Source: an uncultured Bacilli bacterium (lineage in GTDB: Bacteria > Bacillota_I > Bacilli_A > RF39 > UBA660). Taken from it: a stretch of 5,731 nt of DNA. Position numbers and translations under genes: made by a program. How positions within the stretch are numbered: position 1 is the first letter of the stretch; every line of letters begins with the position of its first letter. The stretch spans positions 1 through 5,731 of the forward strand of contig CANRGQ010000065.1 in assembly GCA_947630195.1 (NCBI GenBank), in the 5' to 3' direction. Shown in pieces: positions 1 to 4,149 of this stretch. The notes under the pieces were generated by a model. It was not told the DNA's origin and made no database searches. It was given only the letters and a program-made list of their open reading frames with translations.

Positions 1-507
1 TCCTAATGAATCTTCTATTAAGGCAAAGACTATAATATCCTTATCTGTTAATTGTTCATAATCATAATATATTCGACATACTACTTGATTTGGTTTATCT
101 TCGGAAACTTCGACAGTTACTAGTCCATCACTCGCTATAGAATAAACTTTTTCTTCGGTCATTTTATAAGTTCCACTTGTCGGAATACAATTACTCTTTT
201 TATCATTTACAACATATCCTGATACCAAAGCTGGTGTTCCTTCCATTATGGTATAATTTTTAGGATTAGCTACATCTTGAACATAAAACATTAAATTAAC
301 GTCTGTTGTTCTATCAGTTAAAGGAGAAGTATCTCCTTTACCAGCAAAGTTTCCTACTCTACTTGTAAATATAGGTACTGGTCCAGTTTCATAATTATAA
401 TAAGCATGTGTATTTTTTAAACATATAAATAAAGTTATAACAAAAACACATATAACAAAGTATATAACTTTTATATTTAATAATTTTTTTAATTTCTCTT
501 TTATCAT
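1..507 (-). CDS. Hypothetical secreted or membrane-anchored protein, N-terminal part (runs off the window)
   Basis: An open frame of 169 codons runs from an ATG at 507 to the window edge without a stop, so the C-terminus is missing. The start is supported by AAAGGGA about 9 bases upstream. Residues 1-13 are Lys-rich, residues 13-30 form a hydrophobic segment, and N-T-H-A (32-35) followed by Y-Y-N-Y-E fits a signal peptidase I site, so the protein is probably exported. The remainder (about 36-169) is polar and rich in beta-type residues, with two Cys in the mature part (in the segments SNCIP and VVCRI) that could form a disulfide. I do not recognise the family. It is divergent from the XRE trio and its promoter carries the same operator-like repeats, so it may be their target. 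A simple uncleaved membrane anchor is equally possible. Confidence 0.75.
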   Translation of the reverse strand, partial: MIKEKLKKLLNIKVIYFVICVFVITLFICLKNTHAYYNYETGPVPIFTSRVGNFAGKGDTSPLTDRTTDVNLMFYVQDVANPKNYTIMEGTPALVSGYVVNDKKSNCIPTSGTYKMTEEKVYSIASDGLVTVEVSEDKPNQVVCRIYYDYEQLTDKDIIVFALIEDSLG

Positions 508-528
508 TTAACCAATCCCTTTATTAAG

Positions 529-555
529 TTGCAAATAGCGAACCACTATTGCAAA
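529..555. repeat. Short repeated motif in the 5' leader of the leftward gene
   Basis: TTGCAAAT occurs at 529-536 and again 21 bp later at 550-557, which is two helical turns. The first copy continues as TTGCAAATAG (529-538), which is also an inverted match, with one bulged base, to CTATTGCAA (546-554) around a 7-nt loop. It lies in the predicted untranslated leader of the minus-strand gene, about 20-50 bases before its start codon. It could be a protein site or a small RNA hairpin; the sequence does not decide. Confidence 0.35.
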
Positions 556-571
556 TTAAATGTTTTAATAT

Positions 572-646
572 ATTCCAAAATGGCATATATTATATTTATA
601 TAATATTCTATTTTACCGAATTTGTCAATATTCCATTTTACGGCAT
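572..646. promoter_or_regulatory. Three operator-like inverted repeats between the divergent genes
   Basis: Three related imperfect inverted repeats are visible: 572-586 (ATTCCAAAATGGCAT), 605-621 (ATTCTATTTTACCGAAT) and 630-646 (ATTCCATTTTACGGCAT). Sites two and three are direct copies with 25-bp spacing. Site one matches in the opposite orientation with a core 2 bp shorter. Site two fills the spacer of the leftward promoter, site three the spacer of the rightward promoter, and site one falls just downstream of the leftward transcription start. This arrangement is typical of Cro/C1-type autorepression, and the adjacent XRE genes are the obvious candidates. That link is inferred. Confidence 0.5.
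600..628 (-). promoter_or_regulatory. Leftward promoter for the secreted-protein gene
   Basis: On the minus strand there is a perfect -35 TTGACA (628-623), a 17-bp spacer and a -10 TATTAT (605-600). This predicts transcription starting near 593 and a leader of about 85 bases before the ATG at 507. The -35 overlaps that of the rightward promoter. Confidence 0.7.
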
Positions 647-652
647 GATAGT
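622..652 (+). promoter_or_regulatory. Rightward promoter for the XRE operon
   Basis: On the plus strand, TTGTCA (622-627) is a good -35. The -10 is weaker: GATAGT at 647-652 with a 19-bp spacer, or ATGATA at 645-650 with 17 bp. Transcription would start around 657-660, leaving only about 11-14 bases before the ATG at 671, and no clear Shine-Dalgarno is present there. The first XRE gene may therefore be translated from a very short leader. Confidence 0.45.
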
Positions 653-670
653 TTTAGATAGTGATTGCAT

Positions 671-898
671 ATGAATAGATTAAAAGAATTAAGAGTTAGT
701 AAAAATTTATTACAAAAAGATGTAGCCAAAATTCTAAATATCGGACAAACTGGCTATTCCAAATACGAAACTGGAGCCATCGACTTACCTACCGATGTAC
801 TTATTTTTTTAGCTAAATATTATAATGTTAGCATTGATTATATCCTAATGCTTACGGATGATCCTACCCCATATAAAAAATCGATAATTCAAGAGTGA
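671..898 (+). CDS. Small XRE/Cro-C1-type transcriptional regulator, first of three
   Basis: A 75-residue protein that is almost entirely one HTH_3 (Cro/C1) DNA-binding domain. L-Q-K-D-V-A-K-I-L-N followed by a recognition-helix region (Q-T-G-Y-S-K-Y-E-T-G) is the classic pattern, and N-V-S-I-D-Y-I-L-M-L-T-D-D closes the domain. It has no C-terminal sensor or dimerisation domain. I place the start at the ATG at 671, because M-N-R-L-K-E matches the starts of its two downstream paralogues; a TTG six bases earlier would add two residues with no support. It is the first gene of a three-gene operon, 4 bases before the next start, and lies downstream of a promoter with operator-like repeats, so autoregulation is likely. 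Its target genes are unknown; the divergent secreted-protein gene is the best candidate. Confidence 0.9.
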   Translation: MNRLKELRVSKNLLQKDVAKILNIGQTGYSKYETGAIDLPTDVLIFLAKYYNVSIDYILMLTDDPTPYKKSIIQE

Positions 899-902
899 TA
901 TA

Positions 903-1154
903 ATGAATAGACTAAGAGAAATTAGAGAAGATAGAGATTTAACACAAAGACAAGTTGGCAAAATTTTAGGATTAAAGCATTCTAGTTATTCGGATTATGA
1001 ACGTGGTAAGTGTGATATTAATACTAAAAATCTTATTAAGTTAGCCTTGTTTTATGATGTCTCCGTTGATTATATCTTTTATTTAACGGATGAAAGAAAA
1101 CCTCATAAAAGAAACACAAATTATTATATTAATATAAAAGTGGAGAAAAAATGA
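903..1154 (+). CDS. Small XRE/Cro-C1-type transcriptional regulator, second of three
   Basis: An 83-residue single-domain HTH_3 protein beginning M-N-R-L-R-E-I-R-E-D. The helix-turn-helix spans roughly residues 14-38 (L-T-Q-R-Q-V-G-K-I-L-G-L, then K-H-S-S-Y-S-D-Y-E-R-G). It ends with the V-S-V-D-Y-I-F-Y-L-T-D-E segment and a basic tail. A purine-rich AAGAGTGAT (891-899), which includes the stop of gene one, lies just before the ATG, so translation is probably coupled. Its TGA overlaps the ATG of gene three in an ATGA. The C-terminal half is very close to gene three (D-I-N-T-K-N-L-I and L-T-D-E-R-K-P-H-K-R-N in both), which points to recent duplication, while the recognition-helix region differs. 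It is a DNA-binding repressor or activator by family; its target is not visible. Confidence 0.9.
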   Translation: MNRLREIREDRDLTQRQVGKILGLKHSSYSDYERGKCDINTKNLIKLALFYDVSVDYIFYLTDERKPHKRNTNYYINIKVEKK

Positions 1155-1396
1155 ATCGCTTAAAAGAAATACGTGAAGATAAAGACCTACTCCAAAAAGA
1201 TATTGCCAAGTTACTTAATACTGGGTTATCAATAATATCAGCATATGAAAGAGAACTATATGATATTAATACTAAAAATTTAATTGAATTAGCAATTTTC
1301 TATAATGTTCCTATTGATTATATACTTTATTTAACTGATGAGAGAAAACCACATAAAAGAAATAATATAACAATTAATGATATACAAAAACAATGA
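1151..1396 (+). CDS. Small XRE/Cro-C1-type transcriptional regulator, third of three
   Basis: An 81-residue HTH_3 protein starting M-N-R-L-K-E-I-R-E-D-K. Its start overlaps the end of gene two by 4 bases (ATGA), with GGAG at 1142-1145 as ribosome binding site. The HTH is L-L-Q-K-D-I-A-K-L-L-N followed by a recognition region L-S-I-I-S-A-Y-E-R-E. Here the Ser/Tyr residues of the two sisters are replaced by hydrophobic ones and the usual Gly after Y-E-R is Glu, so it may bind a different site or have lost strong binding. The end (I-D-Y-I-L-Y-L-T-D-E-R-K-P-H-K-R-N-N) is nearly that of gene two. No hairpin follows the stop until the structured element at 1581, so the operon may be terminated there. 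Confidence 0.88.
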   Translation: MNRLKEIREDKDLLQKDIAKLLNTGLSIISAYERELYDINTKNLIELAIFYNVPIDYILYLTDERKPHKRNNITINDIQKQ

Positions 1397-1399
1397 TAT

Positions 1400-1570
1400 T
1401 TAATCATTTATCACAGTTTTTAAATAACTTATTTTTAAATCTATTATATCTTCAACATTTAAATTAGTAGTTTTGGATATATCTTTTATTAAATTGCTTT
1501 TTTCTAACATATTCTTGGCAATGTTAAAAGTGGTAATTTTATGTTGACGTTTAGTATCAGTTATGATATC
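1400..1570 (-). pseudogene. Remnant of an Rpn / PD-(D/E)XK transposase-family protein C-terminus
   Basis: Reading leftward, one frame stays open for about 80 codons from a stop near 1653 to a TAA at 1400-1402. Its last 50 residues contain N-I-A-K-N-M-L-E-K, a short linker, I-K-D-I-S-K-T-T-N-L-N-V-E-D-I-I-D-L-K. This is the characteristic helical tail that ends Rpn-type recombination-promoting nucleases and PDDEXK-family transposases (AKxMLxxG..IExIsxxTGLsxeEI). The nuclease domain itself is absent. There is no plausible start codon with a ribosome binding site, and the upstream part of the frame passes antisense through the first hairpin element (1581-1646), so I call it a decayed fragment. 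Assignment rests on recognising the tail only. Confidence 0.5.
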
Positions 1571-1572
1571 AT
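1544..1572 (+). promoter_or_regulatory. Promoter of small-RNA element A
   Basis: TTGACG (1544-1549), 17-bp spacer, TATCAT (1567-1572). Transcription should start about 1579, immediately before the hairpin at 1581. It matches promoter B at about 22 of 29 positions, including spacer bases GTATCA and TTATG, more than shared promoter function requires. Confidence 0.6.
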
Positions 1573-1578
1573 TCCTAT

Positions 1579-1646
1579 AAACAGGTTGTTTTGCAAACCG
1601 ACTCGCTGATTTATTCAGAAGAGCGGTCGGAGCAACCTGTTTTTTT
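1579..1646 (+). ncRNA. Putative small structured RNA, element A
   Basis: Immediately after a good promoter lies a nested hairpin ending in seven T (1640-1646). The outer stem pairs ACAGGTTGTT (1581-1590) with AGCAACCTGT (1631-1640), 10 bp with one G-U. A left-side bulge (1591-1597) follows, then the inner stem CCGAC (1598-1602) with GTCGG (1626-1630), then CGCT with AGCG (1604-1607 and 1622-1625). A transcript of about 68 nt is predicted. Element B has the same architecture with compensating stem changes and the shared core AAACCG ... CGGTCGGA. A pure terminator for the XRE operon would not need the private promoter and inner bulge. The family is not recognised. Confidence 0.55.
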
Positions 1647-1663
1647 ACAAGTTAATTTTCTTG

Positions 1664-1692
1664 TTGACAATGCGTATCATTTATGGTATTAT
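1664..1692 (+). promoter_or_regulatory. Promoter of small-RNA element B
   Basis: Consensus -35 TTGACA (1664-1669), a 17-bp spacer, and -10 TATTAT (1687-1692); predicted start near 1699. It lies exactly 120 bp after promoter A. The spacer holds TATCA-N4-TGGTA, matching TATCA-N4-TGATA in promoter A, a possible shared operator. Confidence 0.68.
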
Positions 1693-1698
1693 TATTTG

Positions 1699-1774
1699 TA
1701 GAAAACAAATTGTTCCTAAAACCGGTCTAAGCGTTGACTATTCAACCCTACCGGTCGGAACAGTTTGTTTTTTT
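1699..1774 (+). ncRNA. Putative small structured RNA, element B (antisense to the nuclease-like gene's 3' end)
   Basis: The outer stem is ACAAATTGTTCC (1705-1716) with GGAACAGTTTGT (1757-1768), 12 bp with one G-U. A small left bulge TAAA is followed by the inner stem ACCGGT (1721-1726) with ACCGGT (1750-1755), and by an apical hairpin GTTGA (1733-1737) / TCAAC (1742-1746) with loop CTAT. A run of seven T (1768-1774) closes it, so the predicted RNA is about 75 nt. The last 37 bases overlap, in antisense, the end of the minus-strand gene at 1738. It may also serve as a two-way terminator for that gene, although the T-run on the minus side is poor. A protein-coding reading of this stretch is not credible. 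Confidence 0.58.
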
Positions 1775-2292
1775 ATGTCTTGTAATTTAAATATTCTTTG
1801 TATTCGAAAATGTTTTTCGTTTCTCTCTCTTAACAAAGTATCAAATTCCACAATATATTTTTGACAATTAATTTTTATTGGAGTTATATAATAATCCCAT
1901 TTTTGATTTTGCCATCTATTCTTTGTTTCACAAGCACTAGTTACCAATTTACCATTTTCAATTATCTTATCTAATTTAGAAAACAATTCTAAATGTTCTG
2001 TTAATAATTGTTTTTGATAATCACTTCTAACAATCTTAGCAATGCTTTCTTTAATATCACTATTAGATACATATATTCCTTCACCATTATTTAAAAAAAT
2101 GTTTTTGCCTATCTTTTTAAATTCTTCTTTAGCTTTGTTATAGATAGTAGTTTGTAATTCTTTACTATAATTTTTATTTTTATGAGTTCTAATTACAACA
2201 CATGGTTTAAAATTATTTTTAATTTCTTTAACATAATCTTCAATTGCTTCTTTTATGTTAGTATAACTTTTTAATTCCTCTTTTGTTTGCAT
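1738..2292 (-). CDS. Possible stand-alone BECR-fold (barnase/EndoU/ColicinE5-D/RelE-like) nuclease
   Basis: A 184-residue soluble protein with no signal peptide. Residues 1-60 are helical and charged. From about 72, G-I-Y-V-S-N-S-D-I-K-E-S, then T-E-H-L-E-L-F-S-K-L-D-K-I-I, then W-D-Y-Y-I-T-P-I-K-I-N ... K-Y-I-V-E-F-D and H-F-R-I-Q-R-I-F (161-168) resemble the phage-type barnase/EndoU/colicin/RelE-like nuclease domains found in MuF and large polyvalent phage proteins. Those families usually act as RNases; here the domain is separate from any phage head protein. The match is by pattern memory, so activity is unproven. The last 11 residues (174-184) and the stop are encoded by the antisense of hairpin element B, so the original C-terminus may have been replaced. 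GGAGG lies 19 bases before the ATG, unusually far. No antitoxin-like gene is adjacent on the same strand. Confidence 0.6.
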   Translation of the reverse strand: MQTKEELKSYTNIKEAIEDYVKEIKNNFKPCVVIRTHKNKNYSKELQTTIYNKAKEEFKKIGKNIFLNNGEGIYVSNSDIKESIAKIVRSDYQKQLLTEHLELFSKLDKIIENGKLVTSACETKNRWQNQKWDYYITPIKINCQKYIVEFDTLLRERNEKHFRIQRIFKLQDIKKQTVPTGRVE

Positions 2293-2445
2293 ATTTTTTA
2301 TGTTTAATTTTCCTCCCTCTACTTATCTTATTGTAAAAAAATCTCTGATTTCCTTTTTTTTCACGAAATTTCTTTTAAAAAAGAACAGATTTGTTGTAAA
2401 AATGCAAAAAAATGAGATTTCTCTAATTTAATTACACGAACAAAT
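2293..2445. other. Gene-free upstream region of the nuclease-like gene
   Basis: It holds the ribosome binding site AGGGAGG (2312-2319 region, minus strand) and, on the minus strand, a possible -10 TACAAT (2335-2330) with no convincing -35. Isolated copies of the repeat core TTCACGAAA occur at 2360-2368 and, degenerate, near 2432-2440. Short AT-rich inverted repeats are present (for example AAATCTC near 2340 and GAGATTT near 2414). I see no gene. Confidence 0.5.
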
Positions 2446-2575
2446 TTCACGAAAATCAAAGCACTTTTTGTCATATGCTTCACGAAAATCGAAAGACTTT
2501 TTGCTTCAACCTTCACGAAAATCAAAGCACTTTTTAAGAAAACTTACACCTTTTTGCACCCACTTTTAAAAATCC
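2446..2575. repeat. 33-bp tandem repeat array, subfamily 1 plus one subfamily 2 unit
   Basis: Units start at 2446, 2479 and 2512, exactly 33 bp apart. They share TTCACGAAAATC, then a short variable part, then CACTTTTT or GACTTTTT, with about 8 further variable bases. A fourth unit at 2544 switches to the TTACACCTTTTTGCA form seen in the second array at 3978-4109. All frames on the minus strand meet stops, so it is non-coding. Unlike CRISPR there are no distinct repeat and spacer parts. Regular T-tracts suggest curved DNA or iteron-like protein sites. Confidence 0.75.
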
Positions 2576-2602
2576 ATTAAAAAAACTACTATTTCTAGTA
2601 GT
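2539..2602. repeat. Left copy of the direct repeat flanking the ATPase gene
   Basis: This 64-bp stretch matches 4072-4137 (66 bp) except for one C/T substitution and a 2-base indel. It spans one 33-bp array unit and the whole terminator hairpin. The copies lie 1,533 bp apart in the same orientation and bracket the ATPase gene with its promoter, as expected for a duplicated insertion boundary or a recombination substrate. Confidence 0.8.
2579..2602 (-). terminator. Rho-independent terminator of the ATPase gene
   Basis: A perfect 7-bp stem ACTACTA/TAGTAGT (2602-2585 on the minus strand) with a GAAA loop is followed by a T-run. It lies 23 bases after the ATPase stop. On the plus strand the hairpin is followed by seven T (2604-2610), so it may also stop rightward transcription. 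It is identical to the rplQ terminator. Confidence 0.85.
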
Positions 2603-2625
2603 ATTTTTTTAATTATTATTTTAAT

Positions 2626-3939
2626 TTAAGTTAAATCTTTTATTAAGAATACTGCATATAATGGTATCGATTTAATTTTAGTTTTAGCATTATAACCAAA
2701 ATTTTTAGTACTTATTCTAATGGCATATTTAGGTTTATATGTTTCCATATATACTTTTAAACTTTTTGATTGAGTATTATCATCGGCTTTTACTTCAATA
2801 GGTATAACCCCATCATCAGTTCTTATTAAAAAGTCTACCTCAGCATTTCTTGAACCTTTCCAATATAATAAATCCAATCCACTAGACATTAATTGATTAG
2901 CTACATAATTCTCAGTAATAATACCTTTATATATTTTCATACCATCAAGTAAAATAGTTTTAACATCATTATTAACTATTCTATTAAATATGCCAACATC
3001 AGAATAATATACTTTAAAAGTTTCATTATCTACAAACCCTAATAAAGGTATTTCTGGCACTTTAACACATTGACATATTTGAACCATATTGCTTTCCTTA
3101 AGCCAATCTAAAGGTAAAGCGTATTCTCTAGATTTGGCATCACGAGAGATTACAGAATATTGAAATTTTTTTGAAGCATTTTGAAGTTGTGATGGTAGAG
3201 AATCATATATATTTCTAATTTTTAATGTTTCAGCAGCATTCTTAACGTGATGATTCATATCATTTTTATAGTCTTCAATGATATTATTTAATATAGATAA
3301 ATCAAAATTATAATAGTCTTCATTACATTCTATTAATGCTTTAACACTTTCAGGCATTCCACCCGAAAGTAAATATCTTTTATAATATTCTAAAGCTTTT
3401 TCATGAATAATTCCCATTGATTCATTTTTATTAAAACAATCCTTTATCTTGTCTATTAATAGTTCTTGATTAAAAGCCATTAAAAATTCTTCAAAATCCA
3501 TTGGATACATATCAAGTCTTGATACTTTTCCTACAGGAAAAGGTTTAGTTAATCTTGCTAGTTTTAATCCCAGTAAAGAACCAGCACATATTATTCTAAC
3601 ATTACTGTGATTTTCATTAAAAAACTTTAATTCAGATATTAACTCCTCACACTTTTGAATTTCATCAATAAACAATACACTATCTTCTTGATCAAAATCA
3701 AAATCAATTTCTATTTTTAAATCATTATATTTTTTTTCTGAATTCGCATTTGATTTATATAAATTAACAACATTAGTATCAGTTAATAAGTTAATTTTCT
3801 TATAATGTTTAAATTCTTTTTTACAAAATTCATCAATTATATAAGTTTTACCACATTGTCTAACTCCTAAAACAATTAAAGGTTTAAAATTTTTAGTATT
3901 CTTCCAATTTAATAAATCTTCATATATTTTTCTTTTCAT
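2626..3939 (-). CDS. AAA+ ATPase with C-terminal DUF4143 (ATP_13/AAA_14 family)
   Basis: A 437-residue protein of the usual family length. Walker A is G-V-R-Q-C-G-K-T at residues 25-32. Walker B is V-L-F-I-D-E (88-93), followed by I-Q-K. A sensor-like I-I-C-A-G-S-L-L-G-L follows at about 116-125. The C-terminal DUF4143 region contains the end G-S-R-N-A-E-V-D-F-L-I (E367, D369) and I-P-I-E-V-K-A (E382, K384), a PD-(D/E)XK-like nuclease signature. These are common, poorly understood cytoplasmic ATPases of bacteria and archaea, often horizontally moved; their substrate is not established. The ATG at 3939 has AAGGGG 10 bases upstream. It sits behind rplQ but has its own promoter and terminator, and direct repeats bracket it, so it looks inserted. 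No frameshift or lost motif is visible, so it is probably functional. Confidence 0.93.
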   Translation of the reverse strand: MKRKIYEDLLNWKNTKNFKPLIVLGVRQCGKTYIIDEFCKKEFKHYKKINLLTDTNVVNLYKSNANSEKKYNDLKIEIDFDFDQEDSVLFIDEIQKCEELISELKFFNENHSNVRIICAGSLLGLKLARLTKPFPVGKVSRLDMYPMDFEEFLMAFNQELLIDKIKDCFNKNESMGIIHEKALEYYKRYLLSGGMPESVKALIECNEDYYNFDLSILNNIIEDYKNDMNHHVKNAAETLKIRNIYDSLPSQLQNASKKFQYSVISRDAKSREYALPLDWLKESNMVQICQCVKVPEIPLLGFVDNETFKVYYSDVGIFNRIVNNDVKTILLDGMKIYKGIITENYVANQLMSSGLDLLYWKGSRNAEVDFLIRTDDGVIPIEVKADDNTQSKSLKVYMETYKPKYAIRISTKNFGYNAKTKIKSIPLYAVFLIKDLT

Positions 3940-3953
3940 ATAATATTATCCCC

Positions 3954-3993
3954 TTAACTAGTTAAATAATACCACACTTACACCTTTTTGCAA
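3954..3993 (-). promoter_or_regulatory. Promoter and palindromic site of the ATPase gene
   Basis: On the minus strand, TTGCAA (3993-3988) as a modest -35 lies inside the last array unit, followed by a 16-bp spacer and -10 TATTAT (3971-3966). Directly after it is the perfect 12-bp palindrome TTAACTAGTTAA (3954-3965), covering the expected transcription start. That is a typical repressor position. The Shine-Dalgarno AAGGGG follows. Confidence 0.5.
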
Positions 3994-4109
3994 CCACTTT
4001 TTAGAAAAATTTACACCTTTTTACACTCACTTTTTAAGAAAACTTACACTTTTTTGCAGGGACTTTTAGACAAAACTTACACCTTTTTGCACTCACTTTT
4101 AAAAATACC
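3978..4109. repeat. 33-bp tandem repeat array, subfamily 2 (four units)
   Basis: Units begin at 3978, 4011, 4044 and 4077, each exactly 33 bp apart, with consensus TTACACCTTTTTGCA, then CTCACTTTTTAAGAAAAC. Two or three T-runs and one A-run recur per unit, roughly in helical phase. Every minus-strand frame contains stops, so the array is non-coding. It lies between the rplQ terminator and the ATPase promoter, whose -35 falls in the first unit. Confidence 0.8.
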
Positions 4110-4137
4110 CATTAAAAAAACTACTATTTCTAGTAGT
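4072..4137. repeat. Right copy of the direct repeat flanking the ATPase gene
   Basis: This is the partner of 2539-2602: one 33-bp unit, then ATTAAAAAAA, then the terminator hairpin. This copy adjoins rplQ and is probably the resident one, since it is the terminator of the ribosomal operon. Homologous recombination between the copies would remove the ATPase and leave one intact terminator. Confidence 0.75.
4114..4137 (-). terminator. Rho-independent terminator of the rpsK-rpoA-rplQ operon
   Basis: The 7-bp perfect stem ACTACTA/TAGTAGT with GAAA loop (4137-4120 on the minus strand) is followed by six to seven T. It lies 12 bases after the rplQ stop. Both hairpin and T-run are duplicated behind the ATPase gene. 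Confidence 0.9.
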
Positions 4138-4149
4138 TAATTTATATTT

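Noticed and set aside
665..670. TTG start adding two residues to the first XRE protein
   Set aside because: No ribosome binding site supports it, and the M-N-R-L start at 671 matches both paralogues.
1579..1774. tracrRNA or retron RNA
   Set aside because: No Cas9-like gene, repeat-matching sequence or reverse transcriptase is present in the window.
1661..1864. A 67-codon plus-strand open frame over element B
   Set aside because: It consists of promoter, hairpin and T-run sequence and then the antisense of the nuclease-like gene. It has no ribosome binding site and no protein-like composition.
1579..2292. Classical type III toxin-antitoxin (ToxIN/CptIN/TenpIN)
   Set aside because: In those systems tandem short RNA repeats and a terminator lie upstream of the toxin on the same strand. 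Here the RNAs converge on the gene from the opposite strand, each with its own promoter and terminator.
2446..4109. CRISPR arrays
   Set aside because: The whole 33-bp unit is repeated with drift; there are no unique spacers of constant length between identical repeats, and no cas genes are in view.
2626..4109. IS element or transposon carrying the ATPase
   Set aside because: No transposase and no terminal inverted repeats are seen; the flanks are direct repeats containing a terminator, which fits recombination better than DDE transposition.
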